Shown: positions 16,515-24,348 of the stretch, in pieces
Position numbering within the stretch: the stretch's first letter is position 1
Layout of the letters: the number at the start of each line of letters is the position of its first letter
Notes under the pieces: model-generated
Database searches by the model: none
What the model was told of the DNA's origin: nothing
Seen by the model: only the letters and a program-made list of their open reading frames with translations
Translations under genes and position numbers: made by a program
From: Dechloromonas sp. CZR5
GTDB taxonomy: Bacteria; Pseudomonadota; Gammaproteobacteria; Burkholderiales; Rhodocyclaceae
Direction: 5' to 3'
Length of the DNA stretch: 64,000 nucleotides
Assembly (NCBI RefSeq): GCF_008711155.1
Contig: NZ_VUYQ01000003.1
Span: forward strand, 558,001 to 622,000

Positions 16515-16530
16515 TGGCATGCCGATTGCT
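16515..16530 (+). promoter_or_regulatory. Sigma-54 (RpoN) promoter of the PEP-CTERM gene
   Basis: TGGCATG-CCGA-TTGCT at 16515-16530 matches the RpoN consensus TGGCACG-N4-TTGCW at every position but one, with GG and GC at the correct 10-bp separation. Transcription would start near 16541, leaving a leader of about 49 bases before the ATG at 16590, which has an AAGGAG site 7 bases upstream. The 94 bp between the preceding stop and the promoter could hold activator sites. PEP-CTERM genes of floc-forming betaproteobacteria are known to depend on RpoN and the PrsK/PrsR two-component system, which fits. Confidence 0.85.
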
Positions 16531-16589
16531 TAATAGAGACCAGAGCACAGACTGACTAAGTCGGCTTTAAACAACATTAAGGAGCGATC

Positions 16590-17441
16590 ATGATCCGGAA
16601 TTCTTCCACCCCCCTGAAGCGCATCGCAATCGGCACTTCGTTGCTGGCAGGCTTGTTTGCTGCCATGAGCGCACACGCGCTACCCGCTATTACAACCTGG
16701 TCTGCATCCGTAAACTCCGGCTTCCAGAGCTGGACATGGGAGAATGGCGTCACCCCGACCGACTCATCCGACATCAATCCGGTATTGAACATGCCCTCCA
16801 CGTTGTCTTGGGGCCGCAACTGGAATGCACCGTACACCCCCAGTTCGATTTCGGTGTCCGGTGGAACCAACGGCCAATGGGCAGGCAACCTGAACACAGG
16901 AGCAGCTCCGGTTCAGACTGTGGAATTCAGCCATACCAACATGCCCGTTACCGGCGCATACCTCAAGCAAGCGACGCTGTTCGATGTCATCACGCTGCAG
17001 CCGATTAGCCCGTTTGTTGGCCCGAACCTCGGCACCTCGCTCTCTTTTGCAATCCACTTCAAGGAAACGGAAAACGTTGCCGGCACCTGCGCATCGGCAA
17101 GTGCCATTCCTTGCCGCGATATCTTTACGCTTGACATTACAGGAACCGGTTTGACAATTGGCGCCGACTACAGCCTCAACCAATTGATCAAACTGACCGC
17201 CTCTCCTGACGACTGGTACAACGTGAAGTTGCAGCTCGATGGATTTGGTTTGCTCACCAACGCAGAGTGTGCTGCAGCTGGTGCCGCCAATGGTTGCCTC
17301 GGCTTCACCACCGAGGAAAATCAAGTCACGACAAAAGGCGCCTCTCTGTCTATTCAGAAGGTTCCTGAGCCGGGAATGCTGGGTCTTCTTGGCGCCAGCC
17401 TGCTGGGCTTTGTTGCAACGCGCCGCCGCAAGCAACAATAA
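16590..17441 (+). CDS. PEP-CTERM sorting domain protein (THxN-type family)
   Basis: 283 residues. The N-terminal signal peptide (IAIGTSLLAGLFAAMSAHA) is followed by a beta-rich, Ser/Thr/Asn-rich region (TWSASVNSGFQSWTWENG; an EFSHTNMPVTG block resembling the THxN family motif). The PEP-CTERM tail is at 257-283: the VPEP recognition motif, a hydrophobic helix (GMLGLLGASLLGFVA) and the basic end TRRRKQQ. Exosortase A, encoded at 32.3 kb, should cleave near VPEP. The protein is probably secreted into the extracellular matrix. It has its own sigma-54 promoter and terminator, so it is a single-gene transcription unit. It is the only PEP-CTERM substrate seen in the window. Confidence 0.93.
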   Translation: MIRNSSTPLKRIAIGTSLLAGLFAAMSAHALPAITTWSASVNSGFQSWTWENGVTPTDSSDINPVLNMPSTLSWGRNWNAPYTPSSISVSGGTNGQWAGNLNTGAAPVQTVEFSHTNMPVTGAYLKQATLFDVITLQPISPFVGPNLGTSLSFAIHFKETENVAGTCASASAIPCRDIFTLDITGTGLTIGADYSLNQLIKLTASPDDWYNVKLQLDGFGLLTNAECAAAGAANGCLGFTTEENQVTTKGASLSIQKVPEPGMLGLLGASLLGFVATRRRKQQ

Positions 17442-17468
17442 TCCCAACTACCGCCTGGCTTTATCAAG

Positions 17469-17500
17469 ACCCCCTGTGCAAACACAGGGGGTTTTTCTTT
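17469..17500 (+). terminator. Rho-independent terminator after the PEP-CTERM gene
   Basis: A perfect 10-bp stem (17469-17478 with 17483-17492), 4-base loop CAAA and a T-rich tail to 17500 lie 27 bases past the PEP-CTERM stop. It isolates the sigma-54 unit from the nitroreductase gene that starts at 17526. Confidence 0.92.
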
Positions 17501-17525
17501 ATCAGTACGTTGAATACAATGGGCC

Positions 17526-18563
17526 ATGATCTCTGAAATCGTCAAGCGCACCATTGATCTGGCAGTGACCGCACCGTCAGCAGACAACTCGCAACCCTGG
17601 CGATTTGTAAACGCTGGCGACCACTGGGAGGTTGTCTATCACCACGCAGGCTCGAAGGATTTGTTCGGTCCGACAGGCCATGCAACCTTGTTGAGCACCG
17701 GTGCCCTCAGCTACAACCTTGAGCAAATCTGTGGAACGAATAACACATTGTCATCAATTGATACAGCCGGAAACTGGCGGCTATCGTTTGCACCACCAGA
17801 CTGGATTAATGAGTCAACGGAAAGTGCACTTCGCCAGCGACACACCAACCGACACCCTTTTATCGGCTCGATAAACAACTCACCCATCGAGCAAATTGCA
17901 GCTGACAATCAAATCAGACTCCAATTCATCTCTGAGCCCGCCTCTATCCGGAAAATTGCTGAGGCAATAAAAATCTGTTCAGAACTTCGCTTCAAAAACG
18001 AAGAACTTCACAAATGGTTGTTTTCCAGCCTACGGTGGTCACCATCTGAAGTCGAAACAGGCGATGGCCTAGATCTGAGGACGCTACATCTTCCCCCCGG
18101 CGGAAAGGCGTTCATGAAATTTATTTCCTCTTGGCCGCGAATGTCAGCCCTGAATTTGCTGGGGATTTCAAAGATCATGGCCTTTATCGATAGCCTGCCA
18201 GTGCGAAACGCACCCGCTCTGATCGTAATCTCCAGCAAACAAGAACCGGCGCTAACTTGGCAAGCGGGCCATACGCTGGCCGAGATTTGGACAACTCTCA
18301 ACCAAGCAGGCCTGGCGGTACACCCTTACTATGTCATCACTGACATTGCGCACCGCTTGCAAAGAAGCGAACTTGACGAAACGGCCGTTGGACTTGCGAA
18401 GAAAGCTCTCGCTCTCTCTCGCAATGGTTTGAATCTTGAGGCTGATGAACTACCACATATCGTCCTGCGTATCGGATACCCCACCGCCCATCCCGAGCGC
18501 TCGAAGCGCAAGAACGCAGACTCGTTCATACTCGAATCCCAGTTCGATTCGTTACAGCCCTAA
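17526..18563 (+). CDS. Nitroreductase-fold flavoprotein (Rv1355c/Acg-like)
   Basis: 345 residues. The N-terminal APSADNSQPWRF motif (about 17-28) is the FMN-binding signature of nitroreductase-fold proteins, and RQRHTNRHPF (about 100-109), LTWQAGHTLAEIWTTLNQAGLAVHPYY and IVLRIGYP continue the fold. Members of the Acg/Rv1355c-like group are longer than classical nitroreductases and often work with a ThiF-type enzyme. A ThiF-like gene lies convergent to it with a 12-bp 3' overlap, so the two parts found fused in Rv1355c (MoeY) proteins appear as separate genes here. Substrate unknown. It starts 26 bp after the PEP-CTERM terminator. Confidence 0.8.
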   Translation: MISEIVKRTIDLAVTAPSADNSQPWRFVNAGDHWEVVYHHAGSKDLFGPTGHATLLSTGALSYNLEQICGTNNTLSSIDTAGNWRLSFAPPDWINESTESALRQRHTNRHPFIGSINNSPIEQIAADNQIRLQFISEPASIRKIAEAIKICSELRFKNEELHKWLFSSLRWSPSEVETGDGLDLRTLHLPPGGKAFMKFISSWPRMSALNLLGISKIMAFIDSLPVRNAPALIVISSKQEPALTWQAGHTLAEIWTTLNQAGLAVHPYYVITDIAHRLQRSELDETAVGLAKKALALSRNGLNLEADELPHIVLRIGYPTAHPERSKRKNADSFILESQFDSLQP

Positions 18564-19412
18564 CTGCCGCCTGACCAGAAAACCCATTAGCCGCTGAATG
18601 GGGTTTTTAGCCCCCCACGGACGCCATGTACGAATATATTTCATTCGATATGAATCGAATTGGCTTGCCCAAGGTGCCATCCGAATACCAGGACGCCTCA
18701 ACGCCAGCTTGAGGACCTCAACCGCCGCCACGCCCGCACAGAGCTGGCAAGCAGCAATGCATGATGGGCCTCGCCGCTCCCGAAGGTTGATTCGACTCAT
18801 GTCAGCAACATAGCCTCGCTGCAGCATCGCGGGAGATAATCCAATGAGAAAATTTATTGCAAGGTCAAGCTCATTTCGGCAGCTCTTGAAACCGAAATAC
18901 TCCTCATAAGACATACTCCCCGGACCAAAAACAACCAGCGCAGCCCCCAAGCCAAGCGGTGCAGCCGTTACAACCGGAATCCCCTTCGACTCACAAGCAG
19001 AAAAAGTGGCACGCCTAGCGTCAAAAACAAAGAAATCCAAACCATCGACGTAGACATCAACCCCCTCGAGAAAGCTATCGATATTGCTCTGATTGATACC
19101 GTCGGGAAATACTTTGAGATCGACCTCCGGATTAATGTCGCGAAGCATTTCCGAAAGGACCTCCAGTTTCGACCGGCCAATGGTCGAGGTCAGCGCACCA
19201 ACCTGGCGATTGAAATTAACGATATCAAAGACATCGAAGTCCGCGATTGAAAACTTGCCGATACCCAAGCGGGCAAGAGTCAACAAATGCACCCCGCCGA
19301 CACCGCCAAGACCACCGATGGCAACCCGCGTTTCTCGGAGACGCGCTTGCTCCGCCTCAGTAACCCAACCAATATTTCTGGAAAAAGCCTGCGCGTAATC
19401 AAAGTTGCTCAT
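18552..19412 (-). CDS. ThiF/MoeB-like E1 adenylyltransferase
   Basis: 286 residues. The nucleotide-binding motif VAIGGLGGVGGVHLLTLARLGIG is followed by IADFDVFDIVNFNRQVGA (the Asp and the N-x-N-R-Q ATP-contact motif) and TIGRSKLEVLSEMLRDINPEVDL, all expected in E1-like enzymes. A cysteine cluster GPSCIAACQLCAG (about 232-244) is in the place of the E1 crossover loop and may supply the catalytic thiol. No ubiquitin-like or ThiS partner is encoded nearby. It is convergent with the nitroreductase gene and divergent, by 109 bp, from the permease genes. Confidence 0.85.
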   Translation of the reverse strand: MSNFDYAQAFSRNIGWVTEAEQARLRETRVAIGGLGGVGGVHLLTLARLGIGKFSIADFDVFDIVNFNRQVGALTSTIGRSKLEVLSEMLRDINPEVDLKVFPDGINQSNIDSFLEGVDVYVDGLDFFVFDARRATFSACESKGIPVVTAAPLGLGAALVVFGPGSMSYEEYFGFKSCRNELDLAINFLIGLSPAMLQRGYVADMSRINLRERRGPSCIAACQLCAGVAAVEVLKLALRRPGIRMAPWASQFDSYRMKYIRTWRPWGAKNPIQRLMGFLVRRQLGL

Positions 19413-19521
19413 GCAATCCCCCTCTGCTCAAGCATCACAAAAGAATCAAATTCAATCCGAACACTGGCATTCTATCTCTACCACGATACAATCGCCTTAC
19501 CCTTAATCGCAGGCTGCGTCC

Positions 19522-20745
19522 GTGCTCCAGACACTTATTCGTCTTGCAGTTCTGAATTTACTCCGGAATCGCAGCCGGACAACCGTGGCTGCCTTAACGG
19601 TCGCCGGGGGCGTAGTAGCCTTTCTGCTAGCAGGGGGATTTATCAACTGGATTTTCCAGGACATGCGGGAGGCGACAATTCACTCCCAACTCGGACATTT
19701 TCAAATTGTACGTCCAGGCTATTTTGAAAAAGGCCTGTCTGATCCCTACAATTTCCTGTTACCAGCCCAGTCGGAACAGGAATCATTGGTAGCTGCGCAC
19801 CCAGGATTAACAAGCCTGACACCGCGCCTTGTTTTTTTTGGACTTGCCAGTCTCGGTGATACAACCGTAACCTTCTCCGGAGAAGGAATTGATCCGGTTC
19901 GTGAGCGACCGATTAGTAGCCGAATAACTATCTCCGAAGGCAATGATCTGAGTGGCTTGGAGGACAAATCGGTCATTCTTGGGGAGGGGTTAGCCAAAAA
20001 CCTGGGAGCCAAGCCAGGCTCACAGATTGTGCTCTTGGCTACCGCTGCCAACGGTGGCGCCAACGCAATTGAAGTTACCGTCGCAGGGATTTTTTACACG
20101 ATCAACAAAGAATTCGACAATTACGCTCTGCGTATTCCGATTCCTTTAGCTCGAAAATTAATGCGTGTAGATGGTGCAACTTCCTGGGTGGGACTTCTGG
20201 AAGATACCGATGGCACTGCAACCACAATCAAGAAAATCAGATCGGTTTTGCCTTCAGAAACCTTTCAACTGGTCCCATGGAGTGATTTAGCTGATTTTTA
20301 TAACAAAACCGTGGTGCTGTTCAGCAAACAGGTAGAGATCATCAAAATCATTATCGGGCTCATTATCGTACTGACGATATCCAATATCCAGACCATGAGC
20401 GTACTTGAGCGCACAACAGAGATCGGCACCATCCTTGCCGTTGGTGTGCGCAGTCGCGAGATATGGATGCAATTTTTGCTTGAAGGTTTATTGCTTGGTA
20501 TTGCAGGCGGCTTGATTGGTGTTATGTCGGCTATTTTTTTGGCAGAATTGATTTCGTTCATTGGCATACCAATGCCCCCACCGCCCGGGATGGCCCGGGG
20601 ATTTACCGGCCAAATCATAATAACCACACAGTTAGTACTTGATGCCCTTGCCCTCTCGACCATTACCACCTTGCTTGCCAGTCTCATGCCTGCATGGAAA
20701 GCGAGCCGCTTAAATATTGTTGACGCATTGCGCACAAATCAGTAG
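19522..20745 (+). CDS. FtsX-type ABC permease (LolC/LolE-like), first of pair
   Basis: 407 residues with one N-terminal helix (AALTVAGGVVAFLLAGGFI), a periplasmic MacB-like domain (about 45-255) and three C-terminal helices, the layout of LolC/E and MacB permeases. The C-terminal FtsX domain contains LERTTEIGTILAVGVRSREIWMQFLLEG and an IGIPMPPPPGMARGF motif. It starts with GTG 19522 and its stop overlaps the next permease start by 1 base. With the ATPase at 14.2 kb it probably forms a lipoprotein- or lipid-extruding exporter. Confidence 0.88.
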   Translation: MLQTLIRLAVLNLLRNRSRTTVAALTVAGGVVAFLLAGGFINWIFQDMREATIHSQLGHFQIVRPGYFEKGLSDPYNFLLPAQSEQESLVAAHPGLTSLTPRLVFFGLASLGDTTVTFSGEGIDPVRERPISSRITISEGNDLSGLEDKSVILGEGLAKNLGAKPGSQIVLLATAANGGANAIEVTVAGIFYTINKEFDNYALRIPIPLARKLMRVDGATSWVGLLEDTDGTATTIKKIRSVLPSETFQLVPWSDLADFYNKTVVLFSKQVEIIKIIIGLIIVLTISNIQTMSVLERTTEIGTILAVGVRSREIWMQFLLEGLLLGIAGGLIGVMSAIFLAELISFIGIPMPPPPGMARGFTGQIIITTQLVLDALALSTITTLLASLMPAWKASRLNIVDALRTNQ

Positions 20746-21971
20746 TGCAAAAAACTCTTTTCTCTTTAGCTCTCCGCAATATCTTTCGCCAGAAAGTGCG
20801 CACCGCTGCCACCTTGGCAGCAATTGCCATTGGCGTCTCAGGGTTAATCCTGGCCGGTGGCTTCGTCAACGATATCTTCGTTCAACTGGGCAAGGCGATT
20901 ATCCATTCCCAAACAGGTCATATTCAGATTACACGCGTCGGCTACAGCGAGAACAAAACGCGGGCACCGGAAAAATTCCTGATCAAGGATGGTGATGAAC
21001 TCAAATCAAAACTGACAAGCCAGATACCGGGAATTGATCAAGCCATTTCACGACTTGGCTTTACTGGAGTAATCAATAATGGGCGGCGCGACCTGGGTAT
21101 TGTCGGCGAAGGAATAGAACCGGATGGCGAAGCGAAGCTCGGCACATTCCTGAACTACATTGAGGGACGGGCACTTACCGGCACCGACCATGATGGCATT
21201 GTCGTCGGCGACGGAGTTGCAAAGTCTCTGGGCCTGAAAATCGGTGACCGCGTCACCATCGTTATGACTTTGGCAGCCGGGGCAGTGAACACACTGGATT
21301 TCGAGCTTGTCGGTATTTTTCAGAGTTTCTCCAAAGAATTTGATTCCCGCGCAGTACGTATTCCACTCGACGTCGCCAAGACACTCATGGATACCGACGG
21401 CATACATTTGCTGGTGGTTCAGTTAAGCGATACGGAGTCAACAAGCTCTACTGTGGCGTCAATGAAGCAACAACTAGCCAATCAGGGGCTTGACGTAACC
21501 CCTTGGTATGCGCTTTCCGACTTCTACGAAAAAACAGTCGATCTGTATGACCGGCAGTTTGGTGTCTTGCGCCTGATCATCCTGATCATGGTCCTGCTCA
21601 GCGTCATAAACAGCATGAACATGACCCTTTTTGAGAGAACACGGGAGTTTGGCACCATGCGGGCGATTGGGGACCGTTCCGATTGGGTGTTCCGATTGAT
21701 CATGATTGAAAGTTTCTGGCTGGGCCTTCTCGGCGGCCTCCTGGGCATCATCCTGGGTTGCCTTGCTGCGTTAGGCATTTCGGCAATTGGCATTCCAATG
21801 CCGCCCCCACCGAATGCAAATCTCGGCTATACCGCACTGATTCGACTGGATTCGACCTCGGTGCTAACCGCTGGTGCCGTCGGTTTTATCGCTTCCATGC
21901 TTGCCGCCATCATTCCTGCACGACGAGCCGCCAAGGCGGACATCGTCGAAGCACTGCGTCACGGCATCTAA
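20745..21971 (+). CDS. FtsX-type ABC permease (LolC/LolE-like), second of pair
   Basis: 408 residues, clearly paralogous to the preceding gene: LALRNIFRQKVRTAATLAAIAIGVSGLILAGGFVNDIF at the N-terminus, a periplasmic domain, then FERTREFGTMRAIGDRSDWVFRLIMIESF and the shared IGIPMPPPPNANLGY motif. The GTG start overlaps the upstream stop codon by one base (TAGTG), so the two subunits are translationally coupled and likely form a heterodimer. The stop is 125 bp before the polysaccharide export operon. Confidence 0.88.
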   Translation: MQKTLFSLALRNIFRQKVRTAATLAAIAIGVSGLILAGGFVNDIFVQLGKAIIHSQTGHIQITRVGYSENKTRAPEKFLIKDGDELKSKLTSQIPGIDQAISRLGFTGVINNGRRDLGIVGEGIEPDGEAKLGTFLNYIEGRALTGTDHDGIVVGDGVAKSLGLKIGDRVTIVMTLAAGAVNTLDFELVGIFQSFSKEFDSRAVRIPLDVAKTLMDTDGIHLLVVQLSDTESTSSTVASMKQQLANQGLDVTPWYALSDFYEKTVDLYDRQFGVLRLIILIMVLLSVINSMNMTLFERTREFGTMRAIGDRSDWVFRLIMIESFWLGLLGGLLGIILGCLAALGISAIGIPMPPPPNANLGYTALIRLDSTSVLTAGAVGFIASMLAAIIPARRAAKADIVEALRHGI

Positions 21972-22020
21972 CATGATCGTGAAATACTTCCGATTGAATC
22001 GTTTTACCCTCACTACAACC

Positions 22021-22036
22021 TAGCGGAGTTCCGCTA
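22021..22036. promoter_or_regulatory. 16-bp perfect palindrome upstream of the polysaccharide operon
   Basis: TAGCGGA-GT-TCCGCTA, a perfect 7-bp inverted repeat around GT, lies 61 bp before the first gene of the large + strand operon. A TATCAT -10-like hexamer (22035-22040) touches its right arm. Its position suits an operator or a leader hairpin. No T tract follows, so it is not a standard terminator for the permeases. Confidence 0.5.
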
Positions 22037-22096
22037 TCATTATGCCTGTTGGTTGCCTGATCCAGCTTAACGATCATCTTTGCCCGGGAAAATGAA

Positions 22097-22720
22097 ATGT
22101 CCAATACGATGAATCCCATGAAAAATGTACTCAAATGGCTGGCGATCGCTGCCGCATCACTTGCAATTGTCGGCTGCGGTTCTCACCCGGCAGCACCATC
22201 TGCAGCGGCATCCGCCGATTACAGCTACAAAATCGGCCCCGGTGACAATTTGAATATTGTCGTATGGCGCAACCCCGAGTTGTCGATGTCGGTTCCGGTT
22301 CGCCCCGACGGAAAGATTTCTTCACCGCTGATCGACGATCTGAATGCCATGGGCAAGGACTCCACCACCCTCGCCCGGGAAATCGAAAAGGAACTTGCGA
22401 AGTTCATCCGTGACCCAGTGGTAACTGTGATTGTCACTGGCTTTGTCGGCCCCTACAGCGAGCAGATTCGCGTTATTGGCGAAGCTACCAAACCGCAAAT
22501 TCTCCCGTACAAGCAGAAGATGACCCTCCTGGATGTCATGATTGCCGTGGGCGGCATTACCGATTTTGCTGACGGAAACAAGGCTTCCATCCTGCGTACC
22601 TCTGAGAACAACGCCCAATACAGCGTTCGACTGAAAGACCTCGTCAAACGTGGCGATGTGTCTGCCAACGTGGAGATGAAGCCGGGCGATGTCCTGATCA
22701 TTCCGCAAAGCTGGTTCTAA
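22097..22720 (+). CDS. XrtA-system polysaccharide export lipoprotein (Wza/EpsE-like)
   Basis: 207 residues. The N-terminus has a lipoprotein signal with the LAIVGC lipobox (cysteine at about 27). The polysaccharide export domain follows: YKIGPGDNLNIVVWRNPELSMSVPVRPDGKISSPLIDD, then a SLBB-like part (IRVIGEATKPQILPYKQKMTLLDVMIAVGGITDFADG). It matches the short PEP-CTERM-associated export family (TIGR03027 type). It probably forms the outer-membrane export channel for the exopolysaccharide. First gene of the + strand operon; a stem-loop follows it before the chain-length gene. Confidence 0.93.
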   Translation: MSNTMNPMKNVLKWLAIAAASLAIVGCGSHPAAPSAAASADYSYKIGPGDNLNIVVWRNPELSMSVPVRPDGKISSPLIDDLNAMGKDSTTLAREIEKELAKFIRDPVVTVIVTGFVGPYSEQIRVIGEATKPQILPYKQKMTLLDVMIAVGGITDFADGNKASILRTSENNAQYSVRLKDLVKRGDVSANVEMKPGDVLIIPQSWF

Positions 22721-22738
22721 CTCTCAGTTATTAAATTT

Positions 22739-22770
22739 GCCGCTCCGATCACGTGATCGAGAGCGGCTTT
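22739..22770 (+). promoter_or_regulatory. Intercistronic stem-loop between export and chain-length genes
   Basis: GCCGCTC (22739-22745) pairs with GAGCGGC (22761-22767) around the 14-bp palindrome CGATCACGTGATCG (22746-22759), with a single bulged A at 22760. Only three T residues follow, so termination is likely partial at best. It may set the ratio of export protein to later gene products, or stabilise the upstream mRNA. Confidence 0.55.
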
Positions 22771-22786
22771 GATTCTGGACATCTAG

Positions 22787-24346
22787 ATGGATGAGATTCT
22801 TCGCCAGCTATCGGCGATATTGCGTGCGACCTGGAAACATCGTCGGCTTGGAATGCTGGCAGCCTGGATTGTCGGAGCAGTAGCCGCCGGCGTCATCCTC
22901 CGCATTCCCGACCGCTATGAAGCCTCTGCACGAATTTTTGTCGATACTCAGTCGATTCTGAAGCCGCTGATGGCTGGTCTAGCTGTACAGCCAAACGTTG
23001 ACCAGCAGATTATGATGCTTAGCCGCACCCTGATCAGCCGACCCAACGTTGAGAAAGTTATCCGGATGGCGGATCTCGATCTGAACATCAAAGGGAAAGC
23101 GGAGCAGGAGGAACTCATCGAGTCGCTCACCCAATCCTTGAAGATTCAGGGTGTAGGCCGCGATAACCTGTACACCCTCTCATATCGCGATACCGACCCG
23201 GCGCGTGCGCAAAGAGTCGTACAAGCGCTAGTTTCGATTTTTGTCGAGTCGAGTCTGGGAAACAAGCGCCAGGATTCCGAGTCGGCACGCAAGTTCATTG
23301 ATGATCAGATCAAGTCCGTTGAAGCCAAGCTGACGGAAGCCGAGACACGCCTCAAAGAGTTCAAGGTCAAGAACATCGAGTTTCAGACGACAGAAGGCAA
23401 GGACTCGTTGGGTCGCTTTGCGGAAACGAACAATCTGCTGACCCAGGCCAAACTCGAATTGCGCGAAGCAGAACAGTCCCGCGACGCCTTAAAACGACAA
23501 ATTCTCGGCGACAGTATGGGGCGTGGCGGAGACTCCGATGGTGCAGGAGTATCGATGCCTGAATTGGATGGCCGCATTGAAACTCAAAAGCGGAATCTGG
23601 ACACGCTCCTACAGAAATATACCGAGCAGCACCCCGATGTACTGAACACCCGCCGCGTGATCAAGGAACTCGAGGATCAAAAGCGCCGAGAAGTAGCTGA
23701 ATTACGCAAGGCTGCCGCGACGAATCCTTCTCTTCTCGCCGGTAGTGGTGCTGCCAGTATGGAACTGAAGCGCTCACTAGCAACCTCAGAAGCAGCCGTT
23801 GCATCGCTTCGTGCCCGTGTCAGCGAATACGAAGGTCGGGCATCACGTCAGAAAGAAATGATGAAGACAGCCCCCCAGATCGAAGCTGAATACGTTCAGC
23901 TAAATCGCGATTACGACGTGCATAAGAAAAACTATGAACAACTGGTAAGCCGGCGAGAAAGTGCCGAGCTTTCTGGCGATCTCGACTCTACCGGCTCTGT
24001 AGCAGATTTCCGCCTGATTGACCCACCGCGTGCATCGAATAACCCTGTTGCTCCCAACCGTATGCTTCTTTTTCCGGGAGGGTTGGTAGCTGCCCTTGTT
24101 GCAGGACTGTTTGCCGCCTTTGCTGCCAGCCAGATTCGACCAGTATTTTTCGACGCCAAAACCCTTCGTGATGCGACAGGACTACAGGTCCTCGGTACTG
24201 TTTCACTCCTACCCAATGAGGCTCGTATCAAGCAGGAGCGTGCAAGTCTCCGCCGCTTCATCGCGGCCACGGCCGGATTGTTCGTCAGCTATGGCGCTGG
24301 CGTTGCCGCCCTGAGCTTTCTTGCCAAGCGCGCAGCAGGAGCCTGA
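22787..24346 (+). CDS. XrtA-system polysaccharide chain-length determinant (Wzz-like)
   Basis: 519 residues. Two membrane helices bracket a long periplasmic coiled-coil region: helix 1 near 20-42 (RLGMLAAWIVGAVAAGVIL) and helix 2 near 425-450 (LLFPGGLVAALVAGLFAAF), with a further hydrophobic end. The N-terminal Wzz pattern (IPDRYEASARIFVDTQSILKPLM) and the PPRASNNPVAPNR segment before helix 2 match the PEP-CTERM-associated chain-length family (TIGR03007 type). It regulates polymer length together with the BY-kinase encoded 2 bp downstream. Confidence 0.94.
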   Translation: MDEILRQLSAILRATWKHRRLGMLAAWIVGAVAAGVILRIPDRYEASARIFVDTQSILKPLMAGLAVQPNVDQQIMMLSRTLISRPNVEKVIRMADLDLNIKGKAEQEELIESLTQSLKIQGVGRDNLYTLSYRDTDPARAQRVVQALVSIFVESSLGNKRQDSESARKFIDDQIKSVEAKLTEAETRLKEFKVKNIEFQTTEGKDSLGRFAETNNLLTQAKLELREAEQSRDALKRQILGDSMGRGGDSDGAGVSMPELDGRIETQKRNLDTLLQKYTEQHPDVLNTRRVIKELEDQKRREVAELRKAAATNPSLLAGSGAASMELKRSLATSEAAVASLRARVSEYEGRASRQKEMMKTAPQIEAEYVQLNRDYDVHKKNYEQLVSRRESAELSGDLDSTGSVADFRLIDPPRASNNPVAPNRMLLFPGGLVAALVAGLFAAFAASQIRPVFFDAKTLRDATGLQVLGTVSLLPNEARIKQERASLRRFIAATAGLFVSYGAGVAALSFLAKRAAGA

Positions 24347-24348
24347 CC

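Noticed and set aside
22021..22036. Palindrome as terminator of the permease genes
   Set aside because: The 7-bp stem has a 2-base loop and no T tract follows.
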